A DNA stretch of 64,000 nucleotides, taken from Spirochaeta isovalerica (GTDB taxonomy: Bacteria; Spirochaetota; Spirochaetia; DSM-2461). How positions within the stretch are numbered: position 1 is the stretch's first letter; each line of letters opens with the position of its first letter. Of the stretch, positions 42,385 to 52,062 are shown piece after piece. The stretch spans positions 124,001 to 188,000 of the forward strand of contig NZ_JACHGJ010000006.1 in assembly GCF_014207565.1 (NCBI RefSeq), written 5' to 3'. The notes under the pieces are model-generated. The model made no database searches. It had not been told where the DNA came from and saw nothing but the letters and a program-made list of their open reading frames with translations. Both the position numbers and the translations under genes were made by a program.

Positions 42385-43191
42385 TCAGGCAAAAAGCAGC
42401 AGGCTGACAGCCATGATCATCATGCCGGCTATCAAACCACCGATTGCCAGATGATGCTCTCCATATTCCTCCGCTGTGGGCAGGAGTTCATCGAGAGAAA
42501 TGTATACCATGATTCCGGCCACTGCGGCGAAAATGACACCGAACGTTGTATCGTTGAAGACAGATCGGAGAACGAAATACCCGATCAATGCTCCGATCGG
42601 TTCAGCCAGTCCCGAAAGAAATGAGAGAACAAAGGCCTTTTTCCGGCTTTTCGTCGCATAAAAAATCGGTGCGGAAACAGCCAGGCCTTCCGGAATATTA
42701 TGAATGGCAACGGCTATGGCGATACTGATACCCAGAGTGGGGTTGGTCAATCCGCTCATAAAGGTGGCCAGGCCTTCGGGAAAGTTGTGAATCCCTATGG
42801 CAAGAGCTGAAAAAACCCCCATTCTCATAAGCTTCATTTTATCTCTATCGGAAGAATCCTCGATTTTCCGGGCAACATTCAACTCGTGGGGGTTTTCATA
42901 GGAGGGTATGATTTTATCGATCAGGGCAATGATGAATATCCCGATAAAAAAAGCAACAGTTGTCCAGATATAACCTGTCTTTTCTCCCAGAGCCGCGCTC
43001 AGTGAATCCCGGGCTTTCACAAATATTTCTATCATGGAAACATAAATCATAACTCCCGCGGAAAAACCAAGAGAAATGGTCAATATTTTGGGGTTGAACT
43101 TTTTAGACAACAGACCGATCAGACTTCCGATCCCTGTTGATAAACCGGCGAATATTGTTAAAGAGAGAGCGAAGAGTATGGAGCTGTCCAT
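42385..43191 (-). CDS. zupT: ZIP family zinc/metal transporter
   Basis: The 268-residue protein has eight helices and both ZIP metal motifs, HNFPEGLATFMSGL in helix 4 and AIHNIPEGLAVSAPIFYA in helix 5. The family takes up zinc, iron, manganese or cobalt without ATP, and the length and motifs match ZupT. It is a single-gene unit, convergent with mrpD. Confidence 0.9.
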   Translation of the reverse strand: MDSSILFALSLTIFAGLSTGIGSLIGLLSKKFNPKILTISLGFSAGVMIYVSMIEIFVKARDSLSAALGEKTGYIWTTVAFFIGIFIIALIDKIIPSYENPHELNVARKIEDSSDRDKMKLMRMGVFSALAIGIHNFPEGLATFMSGLTNPTLGISIAIAVAIHNIPEGLAVSAPIFYATKSRKKAFVLSFLSGLAEPIGALIGYFVLRSVFNDTTFGVIFAAVAGIMVYISLDELLPTAEEYGEHHLAIGGLIAGMMIMAVSLLLFA

Positions 43192-43282
43192 TCAGTATTC
43201 CTTATTGAATGTTTTATCAGATTATCTAAATTATATATGAATAAAACCATTTATTGGTACACAAACCATATATGATAGAAAG

Positions 43283-43357
43283 ATGGATGAAACCGCACTG
43301 AATCTCATAGACCGTTTATGCGATCTCACCGTATCGAAAAAACATAGAAAAAGGTAA
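43283..43357 (+). CDS. Possible 24-residue mini-gene
   Basis: In the gap between zupT and the molybdopterin gene a short frame from ATG 43283 to TAA encodes MDETALNLIDRLCDLTVSKK plus four basic residues. The composition looks protein-like but there is only a weak AGAAAG ahead. It could be chance. Confidence 0.15.
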   Translation: MDETALNLIDRLCDLTVSKKHRKR

Positions 43358-43368
43358 ATCAAAAAAAA

Positions 43369-45468
43369 TTAAAAAACTTTTTTCACATCGACAATAATGG
43401 AATGGGTTCTTGTTCCCATTGAAGGAGTTGTCGAGACAGTCGAAGTCAGGTAATTGGCATTGGCGCCGTCATTTGCCGTTAAAGCCCATACTCCCTGATT
43501 CAGTGACAGTGATCCGCGGCATATTCCGTCGGTAACGCGAACAACGGTCCTGATCCTGCCGTCGGGACTGGCCACTTCAACCGTATCGCCATCTTCAATG
43601 CCTCTTTCCCGGGCATCGAGGCTGTTAATCCACATTTTATCGTCGCAGAGCTTTTTCAGAGAGGGGATATTATCGAACTGGGAATGAATCCGGTACTTCT
43701 CATGAGGAGTTATCATTCTCAGGGGATATCTGTCATTGGTTTCAATGAGAATATGCTCGGGAAGAAGGGTTCCCCCGGCATTTTCCAGAGCATGGGAAGC
43801 TATCTCAATCCTGCCCGACTCTGTGTTGAGGGGATGTTTTTCCGGGTTGCTGAAGAAATCTGCCAGAGCTGTTCTTTCTCTGTCTTTGCCTATGTAAATA
43901 CCTTCGGTCTTGAATTTTTCTCTGTCATCTATTTCCGAATGATCCAGAAACTCTTCCAGCCATTGCTCTTCGCTCTTTCCTTCGCTGAATTCACTTTCAA
44001 AACCCATCCGGCGGGCCAGTTCACAGAAAATTTCATAATCATTTTTTGACTGACCGACCGGTTCAGCCGCCTTCGCGGAATAAAAGAGATAATTGTTCTG
44101 CGTTCCCACAATATCATCTCTTTCCATAAAGGTTGTTACGGGAAGAACGACGTCGCAGTACCGCGCCGTATCGGTCAGAAAATAATCATGGGTTACGGAA
44201 AAATCCGCTTTTCTGAAAGCCTTTATCGTTTTATCCGTACCGGAAGACTGTCCTATAAAATTCCCGCCTACGTTGTATAAGAGACTGATATCTGAAGGAT
44301 ATCCGCCGGCTTTTCCTTCCAGAACCGCATCGGCCCAGCTGTTGACAGGAACACCGGTTTTCAGGGGATTGGCGGGAACTTTCATTCGGCCGCATAGCGG
44401 TTTAGGCTGTCTGTTCCATTTGGCGGCTCCGATTGAACCACCCCGCAATCCCGCATTGCCTGTGGCCAGCTGCAGCACAGCGCCCAGTCTGTCGGCGTTC
44501 TCCCCTCCGATCGCCCTTTGAAGGGAAAAACCCGGCAGCAGAGCGGTCGGTTGTATCGAGCTGTAACCGAGGGCGAAATCGATAATTTCCTCTTTCCCGA
44601 TACCGCAGATCTTCTCCGCCCAGGAAGGGCTTTTGGCAATTCCGTCGCTTTCTCCGGTAATGTAGGATTCAAAGAGATCAAAACCCGAACTGAACTTTTG
44701 AAGAGAGGTCCGGTCGATAAGATCCCTTTCAATCAGAACCCAGAGGATTGCCAGCATGAACGCCGAGTCAGTCCCGGGCAGAATCGGAATCCAGCGGGCT
44801 TTGAAATTTTTTACTGTCCTGGTCATCCGGGGATCTATGACGATGATTTCCGTACCCTTGCGGGAACACTCGCTTAAAACCGCTTCGACTTCGCTATCGA
44901 ACCGGGTATCCGAAGGATTGAACCCCCAGAGAATTATTCTTTGAGACAGCAGCAGAGTTGCCGCGTCAATTCCCACGTTGTTAGTCCCGAAAACCGGCGT
45001 TTTGACGTATTCCGACGCCTGGCTGGAGTAATCCCCCAGAGTGTCGGTGAACCCTCCGTAAAGGGAGAGAAACCGGCTCGTGAGGTAAGCCGTATTGTGC
45101 AGGGCTCCCCGGCAGGAACCGGAACCGCCCAGTTTGAGGATCTCATCCTGTCGACCCCGATCCCTGAGACTGATCATCTTTTCCGAAATGAGGCTGAGGG
45201 CCTCTTCCCAGGAAGCCTTCCTGAATTGTCCCGTACCCCTTTCCCCGTCGCGGATAAGGGGAGTCGTGAGCCTGTCTTTATGATAAAGGGTCTCGGCGCT
45301 TCTGTATCCTTTCAGACAGCCGCGCATATAATGTGGCTTGTAAGGGGAGTCGGTGATTTTAACCACTTTTCCATCTTTTATATGTGCTGCCAGAGCGCAG
45401 CCGGCTCCGCAGTCTTTATTGCATGATAGGGGTACGATGCTTTCCTGTTCCATAGCGGCATTGTACAT
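43369..45468 (-). CDS. Molybdopterin oxidoreductase, DMSO reductase family, single subunit
   Basis: The 699-residue protein has an N-terminal [4Fe-4S] site (SCNKDCGAGC and MRGCLKGYR), a molybdopterin core with LGGSGSCRGALHNTAYLTSR, and GDYSSQASEYV, where a serine probably binds the metal as in DMSO/TMAO reductases. A C-terminal dinucleotide-binding domain ends the protein (NQGVWALTANDGANANYLTS). There is no TAT signal and no electron-transfer or anchor subunit beside it, so it is probably cytoplasmic and the substrate is open. The start could also be ATG 45453. It diverges from the histidine kinase gene, which might report its substrate. Confidence 0.85.
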   Translation of the reverse strand: MYNAAMEQESIVPLSCNKDCGAGCALAAHIKDGKVVKITDSPYKPHYMRGCLKGYRSAETLYHKDRLTTPLIRDGERGTGQFRKASWEEALSLISEKMISLRDRGRQDEILKLGGSGSCRGALHNTAYLTSRFLSLYGGFTDTLGDYSSQASEYVKTPVFGTNNVGIDAATLLLSQRIILWGFNPSDTRFDSEVEAVLSECSRKGTEIIVIDPRMTRTVKNFKARWIPILPGTDSAFMLAILWVLIERDLIDRTSLQKFSSGFDLFESYITGESDGIAKSPSWAEKICGIGKEEIIDFALGYSSIQPTALLPGFSLQRAIGGENADRLGAVLQLATGNAGLRGGSIGAAKWNRQPKPLCGRMKVPANPLKTGVPVNSWADAVLEGKAGGYPSDISLLYNVGGNFIGQSSGTDKTIKAFRKADFSVTHDYFLTDTARYCDVVLPVTTFMERDDIVGTQNNYLFYSAKAAEPVGQSKNDYEIFCELARRMGFESEFSEGKSEEQWLEEFLDHSEIDDREKFKTEGIYIGKDRERTALADFFSNPEKHPLNTESGRIEIASHALENAGGTLLPEHILIETNDRYPLRMITPHEKYRIHSQFDNIPSLKKLCDDKMWINSLDARERGIEDGDTVEVASPDGRIRTVVRVTDGICRGSLSLNQGVWALTANDGANANYLTSTVSTTPSMGTRTHSIIVDVKKVF

Positions 45469-45499
45469 AAAAGTACTTTAAAAGGAAATCGAAAAAATA

Positions 45500-45529
45500 T
45501 TGGATAGCCAAGTCGGGATATTCTATAAT
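45500..45529 (+). promoter_or_regulatory. Promoter of the histidine kinase gene
   Basis: TTGGAT (45500-45505), 18-base spacer, perfect TATAAT (45524-45529). Confidence 0.6.
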
Positions 45530-45558
45530 TAAAATATCTGAAATTTGCGGAGTTGAAC

Positions 45559-47268
45559 TTGAGCAACAAAAGAACAGCCTTCTATCTGTTCGTTTTAATT
45601 TCAATATGTTTTGTCCTCTTTATCCTGTACTTCAATCATTATAAAATGCGCTGGCAGGAGAGGGAGATGGAACGTCACGCCATCGTCATAGAAGAGGATT
45701 TCTGGGCTCTCGACGCTCAGGGCCCTCTTAAATATCTCACTCTCGTTTCCCAGCGGGAGAGTTTCGGAAGCATCTCCATTTACGGTTTGAACGGCGAGGA
45801 GTTCCTCAATATAGAAGAGCCCGAGTTTACCGGCTTCGATAGATTTCTGGATAATGTCGGACTGATACCGGAAACCATTATGCAGTTCGACATCGTTCAT
45901 GACGGTGAAGTTATCGGATATCTGACGGCGGCATACCGCAATAAAAACATTTACATCTATTTTTACGCCTTTATCGTTTTCATACTCATCTACTTCGTGA
46001 TTATTCTCTTTCTCAAGACGGTGGGGGACAAACATCAGCTGGAACACCGGGTCCGGGAAAGAACCATCGAGTTGGAAGAAGAGATTGAAGAGAGAATCAA
46101 AATAGAGCTGGAGCTGAAAGAAGCGCGGAATTACATTTCCAATATTATAGATTCCATGCCTTCCATACTGATCAGCGTCGATTCGGAGGGGCGGATCACT
46201 CAGTGCAACAAAACCGCCGAGGAAATGACCGGCATCGACAGAAAGGAATCTCTCGGCATGTTCATCGATTCCCTTATCCCCCAGATGAAGCTCCGCATGA
46301 AATACATCCGGGAAAACATAGAAAGCGGCGAAATAAAGCAGGAGCAGAAAGTCCTTATAAAAGAAAACGGCAATATCAGATATGCGGATATTACAATTTA
46401 TCCTCTGACCGAAGAAGGGGCGAAGGGAGCCGTTATCCGGCTGGATGATGTGACCAATAAAGTCCGCCTCGAAGAGATGATGATCCAGAGCGAAAAAATG
46501 TTATCGGTCGGCGGGCTTGCCGCGGGAATGGCCCATGAGATCAACAACCCCCTTGGCGGTATGATGCAGACAGCCCATGTCATGGAGAACAGGCTCGGTA
46601 AAAGCCTGGATATGCCGGGCAATGTGAAAGCGGCGGAAGAAGCCGGCACGACTATGGAAGCTATCAAAGCCTTTATGGATTCCCGCGGGATTCCGAGAAT
46701 GATCAATTCCATAAATGAATCGGGACGGCGTGTGGCCGAGATTATCGAGAACATGCTTTCCTTTTCCAGAAAAAGCGATGGCCAGTCGACGACCAGAAAT
46801 GTCAATGAACTGATCGAAAAAACACTCGAACTGGCTTATTCCGATTATGACCTGAAAAAACAATATGATTTCAAGCTAGTCAATATCGAGCGCGATTTCG
46901 CCGAAGAGCTGCCCATGATTCCCTGCCAGCAGGGGAAAATCCAGCAGGTTCTTCTCAATATACTGAGAAACGGGGCTCAGGCCATGCAGAAGGCCAATAC
47001 GGATAATCCGACCTTCCGGATAAAAACATATGCCGATGATCGTAAGAAAATGGTCTGCATGGAAATTGAGGACAATGGCCCGGGAATGGATGAGAATACG
47101 AGAAAACGTGTCTTCGAACCCTTTTTTACCACTAAGGAAGTGGGAGTCGGGACGGGATTGGGATTAAGCGTTTCCTATTTTATCATTACTGAAAACCATA
47201 GCGGGGAAATGGAAGTGGAATCCCATCCCGGAGAAGGGGCGCGTTTTATCATCAGGTTGCCATATTAA
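45559..47268 (+). CDS. PAS-containing membrane sensor histidine kinase
   Basis: TTG 45559 is preferred because GGAG is 6 bases upstream; another TTG at 45553 overlaps that site. The 569-residue protein has TM1 (about 7-25), a 110-residue outside domain, TM2 (about 130-155), a coiled coil and a PAS domain (NIIDSMPSILISVDSEGRIT, ETR). The HisKA helix is GLAAGMAHEINNPLGGMMQT with the phospho-accepting histidine, and the ATPase domain is N-box NILRNGAQAMQ, DNGPGMDENTRKRVFEPFFT and GTGLGLSV. No response regulator gene adjoins it, so its partner is elsewhere. Confidence 0.9.
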   Translation: MSNKRTAFYLFVLISICFVLFILYFNHYKMRWQEREMERHAIVIEEDFWALDAQGPLKYLTLVSQRESFGSISIYGLNGEEFLNIEEPEFTGFDRFLDNVGLIPETIMQFDIVHDGEVIGYLTAAYRNKNIYIYFYAFIVFILIYFVIILFLKTVGDKHQLEHRVRERTIELEEEIEERIKIELELKEARNYISNIIDSMPSILISVDSEGRITQCNKTAEEMTGIDRKESLGMFIDSLIPQMKLRMKYIRENIESGEIKQEQKVLIKENGNIRYADITIYPLTEEGAKGAVIRLDDVTNKVRLEEMMIQSEKMLSVGGLAAGMAHEINNPLGGMMQTAHVMENRLGKSLDMPGNVKAAEEAGTTMEAIKAFMDSRGIPRMINSINESGRRVAEIIENMLSFSRKSDGQSTTRNVNELIEKTLELAYSDYDLKKQYDFKLVNIERDFAEELPMIPCQQGKIQQVLLNILRNGAQAMQKANTDNPTFRIKTYADDRKKMVCMEIEDNGPGMDENTRKRVFEPFFTTKEVGVGTGLGLSVSYFIITENHSGEMEVESHPGEGARFIIRLPY

Positions 47269-47293
47269 AAAAAAGAACTGACTTAATTAACAT

Positions 47294-47320
47294 GTTTTTT
47301 CTTTCTTGTAAAGAAAAAAC
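47294..47320. terminator. Perfect AT-rich hairpin between kinase and pyk
   Basis: An 11-base stem (GTTTTTTCTTT with AAAGAAAAAAC) closes a 5-base loop, 25 bases after the kinase stop. It may end the kinase transcript, although it lacks the GC-rich base of a standard terminator. Confidence 0.4.
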
Positions 47321-47340
47321 GAGTCTAAAACTCCCATTTA

Positions 47341-47369
47341 TTGACATGAGAGAGCCATATCTTTATCAT
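47341..47369 (+). promoter_or_regulatory. Promoter of pyk
   Basis: TTGACA (47341-47346), 17-base spacer, TATCAT (47364-47369). Confidence 0.6.
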
Positions 47370-47405
47370 TTTAGTCATTAGTAACAAGCGGAGTAAAATA
47401 AACAA

Positions 47406-48821
47406 ATGAAGAGAAAACACACCAAGATTGTTGCCACAATCTCGGACTTAAAATGCGATGTCGAATTTCTCAGGGAATTGCATGAAAGCGGAATGGATGT
47501 TGTCCGTCTCAATACGGCTCATCAGACTCATGAAGACACACTGAAGGTTATAGAAAATGTAAGAAGGGTCTCATCGAAGATAGCTCTTCTTCTCGACACG
47601 AAAGGACCGGAAGTCAGAACCTGTGAAATGGAATCGGTTCTTACGGTCAAGGAAGGTGATGAGCTGGTCATCAGCGACAAAGTCCTGAAGGGAAAAACCT
47701 GCTTCAAAGTCAATTACTCCGGATTTGTCAAAGATGTGAATGTGGGTAATACCATCCTCATCGATGACGGCGAAACGGGAATGAAAGTCGTAAATAAAAA
47801 AGACGGCGCCCTGTTCTGCGAAGTTCTCAACGACGGTGAAATCAAAAACAATAAAAGCGTCAATGTCCCCGATGTCTCCATTCAGCTTCCCTCTCTGACC
47901 CAGAAGGATAAAGACTATATTCAGTTCGCTGCTGAAAACGACCTCGACTTCATAGCCCATTCCTTTGTGAGGAACAAACAGGATGTTCTGGATGTACAGG
48001 CTATTCTTGACAAGCATAACAGCAAAGCCAAAATCATTGCCAAGATCGAAAACCGAGAAGGCGTTGACAATATCGAAGAGATTCTCGATCACGCTTACGG
48101 TGTCATGATTGCCAGAGGTGACCTCGGAATAGAGATTCCCGCAGAAGAAGTACCGGTAGCTCAGAAAAAAATTATCGACATTTGCATCAAGCGGGCCCAG
48201 CCGGTAATTACAGCAACCCAGATGCTCCACACCATGATCAAAAATCCCCGTCCCACCAGAGCTGAAGTCAGCGATGTGGCCAATGCCGTTTTCGACGGAA
48301 CCGACGCCCTTATGCTTTCCGGGGAGACAGCCTACGGGGACTATCCCGTTGAAGCCGTTCAGACTATGGCCTCAATCGCCCGCAATGTGGAATCTCAAAA
48401 GTCCCAGGCTTTATCCTGCAAAGGATACAGAGATGCGACTGTCAGAAGTTTTCTGGCGAGAAATGCCGTCAAAGCGGCGACCCAGCTTCCCGTTACGGCC
48501 ATTGTTGCCGATACCCATTCGGGATATTCAGCCAGAATCCTGGCTTCCCATCGATCGCATGTTCCCATATATGTTATGTGTCATAAAAAAGATGTCATGC
48601 GCCGCATGTCTCTTATTTACGGACTTGACGCGCATTATATAGAAGCCGCCGAAACGATTAATGACCTGACAACGAGAAACCTGAATCATCTTGTTAAGGA
48701 AACGGACTTGAATATCAGCGATCTGGTTGTTCTTATGGCCGGGAATCCCCAGTCCACCGAAGCAGCCGATTTCATAGAAATCAATACTGTGGCGAACTGT
48801 GTGAAGAACACCCTTACCTGA
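47406..48821 (+). CDS. pyk: Pyruvate kinase
   Basis: The 471-residue protein has the pyruvate kinase barrel: HTKIVATISDLKCDVEFLRE, MDVVRLNTAHQTHEDT, LLLDTKGPEVRTCEM, the K+/Mg2+ region AKIENREGVDNIEEIL, GVMIARGDLGIEIPAEEVP, the catalytic strand ITATQMLHTMIKNPRPTRAE and DGTDALMLSGETAYGDYPVE. It makes ATP and pyruvate from phosphoenolpyruvate. The N-terminus deviates slightly: RLNTAH replaces the usual RLNFSHG, which is seen in other spirochaete-type enzymes. It is a monocistronic unit with its own promoter and terminator. Confidence 0.95.
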   Translation: MKRKHTKIVATISDLKCDVEFLRELHESGMDVVRLNTAHQTHEDTLKVIENVRRVSSKIALLLDTKGPEVRTCEMESVLTVKEGDELVISDKVLKGKTCFKVNYSGFVKDVNVGNTILIDDGETGMKVVNKKDGALFCEVLNDGEIKNNKSVNVPDVSIQLPSLTQKDKDYIQFAAENDLDFIAHSFVRNKQDVLDVQAILDKHNSKAKIIAKIENREGVDNIEEILDHAYGVMIARGDLGIEIPAEEVPVAQKKIIDICIKRAQPVITATQMLHTMIKNPRPTRAEVSDVANAVFDGTDALMLSGETAYGDYPVEAVQTMASIARNVESQKSQALSCKGYRDATVRSFLARNAVKAATQLPVTAIVADTHSGYSARILASHRSHVPIYVMCHKKDVMRRMSLIYGLDAHYIEAAETINDLTTRNLNHLVKETDLNISDLVVLMAGNPQSTEAADFIEINTVANCVKNTLT

Positions 48822-48847
48822 TTGATGTTATGTTGTGAATAAGCGGA

Positions 48848-48878
48848 AGCCTTTCCCCTACCGGGAAGGGCTTTTTTT
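48848..48878 (+). terminator. Terminator of pyk
   Basis: AGCCTTTCCC (48848-48857) pairs with GGGAAGGGCT (48863-48872), with one G-T pair, around a 5-base loop and followed by a run of seven T. Confidence 0.9.
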
Positions 48879-48879
48879 A

Positions 48880-50562
48880 TCAGCTCTCTCTGTTCCCGGA
48901 GTTTCTCCGGATTTTTTCATTTTCCTTTTCAATGAATTCGGCTGATTCCCTGTTGAATCTTTCGATATTGTCACAAATCCGGTTTATATCGATCTGGTTT
49001 GTTTTAATTCTCTTTTGTGTGAACCGGACATCTTCCATCAGTTCGTTGAAACGGGTCCGGCTGAGAAATGGTTTTACCTGAACGATGTTCTTCGGCTGAT
49101 AGACGAAAAGATCGCTGAGCACTGTGTGATTGAGCTGACCGAGAAAAATCTGAATGGTCTTGCTGTCCATCCGCATAAGGGCGTTATAACTGCCCATATT
49201 GCTCATCAGTTTTTTCAGTCTCAGCATTTTGCTTTCCTGGAGCCTGGCTCCGGTCTCTCTCTCCAGAATCATGAGTGTATTTGATCCCAGTAGAATCTTG
49301 TTGTCCATGATCTGATTGTAAAGCTCTTCCAGTAGTTTCCTGTTTCGTTCCAGGAGCTCTTCGAGGGAGTCAGAGCAGCCACTCCCCGCTATAAACCCGT
49401 CGCGTAGTCTTACAGGCAGATGGCTGAGAAGATTCTGTCGGCTTCTGAAAGGTATGGATGTCATCCCGATCCGGTCGCCTTTGCGGATTTTGTGATAGAA
49501 AAGCTCTCTCAGTTCATTGCCGCTTAAAGAACGGGCCAGAAAGAAATTCTGACAGATCAGATTGATGTCCCGTTTTCCCGCCAGAGTCAGGAGATCATCC
49601 AGAAGAAAACGTCCCTCTGTGAGGTGGAAGCTGGAAAAATTTCTGCTGAAGAGTTCGCGGTTCGTCTGAAGAATCTTACCCTTGACGGTTGAGCATTCCT
49701 GTTCCGGCAGAAGATTGATCAGCTTGCGGGGGAATCGGAAGGCATAGGTGAGGGAACCGCCGGGAGAATATATGTTTCCCTCCAGTTCATAACCGTCGGC
49801 CATGGCGTCGATATCCCCTGAAAATGGTCCCGCCGAACGGATTTTCACTTCTTTATTCATAAGCCGTCCGAGGCTGTTTTTCTGCGCTTTCATAAGCTGA
49901 GCCGATAAGGTGGCGATTGAGGGATTCTGGCCTTTAAAACTATAGAAGCACTCCGTATCCCTATTGTCGATGGTGAACGTGCACCTGTAGAGGCTGCAGC
50001 CTTCAGCTGAAACGGGGACCGGATCGAAGCATATTTGTGAATAATCAGCACAGATAGGGGAGTTCCCGATAGTCAGTTCCGGAATAAGGTAACTCCCGAA
50101 GGCAAACTCTCTGCTTCTTTTTACTATCAGGCATTTGCTGTCTTTTTCCTGTCCCGATTCCTGATCGGATTTAACTATATAATAGCTGTTTTTCCCTCCG
50201 GCGATCACCTCCTTTTCCCCAATGTTCCAGAAAAGAGGCTCTTTGTCTTCGACGGTGAGGATTCCGGGCAGGACCTCGAGGGCCAGAGCTTCATTGAGAA
50301 GATGACTGATCTGTTCTTTCTGAAAACCGTCATCTTTGAGCACTATGGAAAAATCGAAAATATCGCTGCTTCCGCACAGATGGAAATAGAGCCAGGGGAC
50401 CGAATCGTCCAGCCTTTTCCTCATCTCTGCCGTATCGATTATCTCTGTTTCTTCATTGAGGTTCAGCAGCTTATTGAGGATGCCGGTTATTCGTTTTTCC
50501 GGCGGAACAGGAGCTTCTTCGGAACTCTGATTATTTTTTTTTCTTTTAAAGAGCTTCAGCAT
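48880..50562 (-). CDS. Unknown 560-residue cytoplasmic protein with FliG-like C-terminal stretch
   Basis: I do not recognise the full protein. It starts with a basic stretch (MLKLFKRKKNNQSSEE) and has no signal or membrane segment. A cysteine-containing beta-rich middle follows (about 60-260) and then a helical C-terminal half. Residues about 480-520 (KTIQIFLGQLNHTVLSDLFV, then FLSRTRFNELMEDVRF) resemble the repeated helical unit of the flagellar switch protein FliG, and the tail is a charged coiled coil. A role near the flagellar motor or another large assembly is a guess. It is a single gene between pyk and an M20 peptidase. Confidence 0.5.
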   Translation of the reverse strand: MLKLFKRKKNNQSSEEAPVPPEKRITGILNKLLNLNEETEIIDTAEMRKRLDDSVPWLYFHLCGSSDIFDFSIVLKDDGFQKEQISHLLNEALALEVLPGILTVEDKEPLFWNIGEKEVIAGGKNSYYIVKSDQESGQEKDSKCLIVKRSREFAFGSYLIPELTIGNSPICADYSQICFDPVPVSAEGCSLYRCTFTIDNRDTECFYSFKGQNPSIATLSAQLMKAQKNSLGRLMNKEVKIRSAGPFSGDIDAMADGYELEGNIYSPGGSLTYAFRFPRKLINLLPEQECSTVKGKILQTNRELFSRNFSSFHLTEGRFLLDDLLTLAGKRDINLICQNFFLARSLSGNELRELFYHKIRKGDRIGMTSIPFRSRQNLLSHLPVRLRDGFIAGSGCSDSLEELLERNRKLLEELYNQIMDNKILLGSNTLMILERETGARLQESKMLRLKKLMSNMGSYNALMRMDSKTIQIFLGQLNHTVLSDLFVYQPKNIVQVKPFLSRTRFNELMEDVRFTQKRIKTNQIDINRICDNIERFNRESAEFIEKENEKIRRNSGNRES

Positions 50563-50598
50563 TTTTTTTTCTGTTTTTACAGCAGGGTATAGAGTAGT

Positions 50599-52047
50599 AT
50601 GATTCTCATGATATACTCTATTTTTGCCGTTCTCCTTGCCATTACAGTTGTTTTAGTACTCAATACTTTGAGGTTCCGCGGGAAATTCACCGGGATAATT
50701 GAATCCCTTCCTTTTGAACTATCGGATCATATCGTCGATAAACTGAAGCGGGCCGTTGCCATAAAGTCTGTTAGCCACAGTGATTACTCCCTCAATGATC
50801 TGGAAGAATTCAAAAAAATCATCCCTTTTATCGAAAATAACTATCCCGGAGTCATTTCCGGAATGGAACTTGAGGTTATGGGTGATTATTCCTGTATTCT
50901 CAAGTGGCCCGGCAAAGATGAATCGGTAAAACCTGTTCTCTTTCTCGCCCATTACGATGTTGTTCCCGTCGTTCCCGGGAAGTGGTCCGCCGATCCTTTC
51001 GGAGGAGAAGAGAAAGACGGGTTTATCTGGGGGCGGGGGACCCTGGATACAAAAAATACCTTTACCGCTCTTCTTGAATCAGCCGAACAACTCCTTTCCA
51101 GCGGATATACTCCCGACCGTACGGTGTATTTTGCCTTCGGCGGAGATGAAGAGACTCAGGGAACCGAAGGGGCCGGTAGAATAAGCGCTTATTTTCAAAA
51201 AACGGGTATGGAATTCGACTGGCTTCTCGATGAGGGGGGAGTCGTAGCCGAGAACGCCCTGGCCATGGTTAAAGAGCCTCTGGCCCTGGTCGGCATTTCA
51301 GAGAAGGGATATGTCAATATCCGGATCGCCGCGGAAGGGAAGGGAGGGCACTCCTCCATGCCCCCTGCTCACAGTGCGGCGGGGCTTATTGCCCGGGCCG
51401 TGGCCACTATGGAAAACCGCCCTTTTCCGGCAAAGCTGACACCTACAGTGGAAGCCTTTCTGAAAGGGATTGTCCCTTTTGTGAGTTTTCCTGTCGCCAT
51501 TGTTCTGGCCAATCAGCGTATCTTTTCTCCGGTCATTAAAAAACTGCTTCTCGCCGGTGACCAGACGGCAGCTTTGATCCGCACGACCCAGGCCGTGACG
51601 ATAATCCGTTCGGGAAAAAAAGAGAATGTTCTTCCCTCGTCGGGTGAAGCGATAATCAATCTGAGGATTCTTCCCGGGGAAACAGTGGACAGTACGGTAA
51701 AAAGGGTCTCGCAGATTTTGAAGCATCAACCGGTAACAGTGGAAAACTACAGCATGAACGATTCCAATGATCCCGTGGAGGAATCGGAACTGTATAACGA
51801 ACCGTACAGGCTGATTGAATCTGTCATAGGTGGAGTTTTTAAAGGGGCTGTTACGGCTCCCTATATGATGACCGGCGCTACGGACTCCAAACACTACAGA
51901 AATGTCTGCAGGAACATATACCGTTTTTCCCCCATGAGCCTGAAAAGCGAAGAGATCGCCCTTATCCACAGTGCCGATGAGAGGATATCCCGGGAAAACT
52001 ATAGGAAAGCCATACAGTTCTACATGACGTTATTGAATGAAATTTAA
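50599..52047 (+). CDS. Membrane-anchored M20 family carboxypeptidase
   Basis: The 482-residue protein opens with a membrane anchor (MILMIYSIFAVLLAITVVLV). M20 metal-site blocks follow: FLAHYDVVPVVPGKW, WGRGTLDTKNTFTALLESAE, FAFGGDEETQGTEGAGR and late GATDSKHYRN. It resembles the PM20D1/CPS1-like carboxypeptidases that hydrolyse N-acyl amino acids or small peptides with two zinc ions. The YfcC carrier gene begins 16 bases later, so the pair probably handles peptide or acyl-amino-acid uptake and use. Confidence 0.87.
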   Translation: MILMIYSIFAVLLAITVVLVLNTLRFRGKFTGIIESLPFELSDHIVDKLKRAVAIKSVSHSDYSLNDLEEFKKIIPFIENNYPGVISGMELEVMGDYSCILKWPGKDESVKPVLFLAHYDVVPVVPGKWSADPFGGEEKDGFIWGRGTLDTKNTFTALLESAEQLLSSGYTPDRTVYFAFGGDEETQGTEGAGRISAYFQKTGMEFDWLLDEGGVVAENALAMVKEPLALVGISEKGYVNIRIAAEGKGGHSSMPPAHSAAGLIARAVATMENRPFPAKLTPTVEAFLKGIVPFVSFPVAIVLANQRIFSPVIKKLLLAGDQTAALIRTTQAVTIIRSGKKENVLPSSGEAIINLRILPGETVDSTVKRVSQILKHQPVTVENYSMNDSNDPVEESELYNEPYRLIESVIGGVFKGAVTAPYMMTGATDSKHYRNVCRNIYRFSPMSLKSEEIALIHSADERISRENYRKAIQFYMTLLNEI

Positions 52048-52062
52048 GGAATGGAAAAATAG

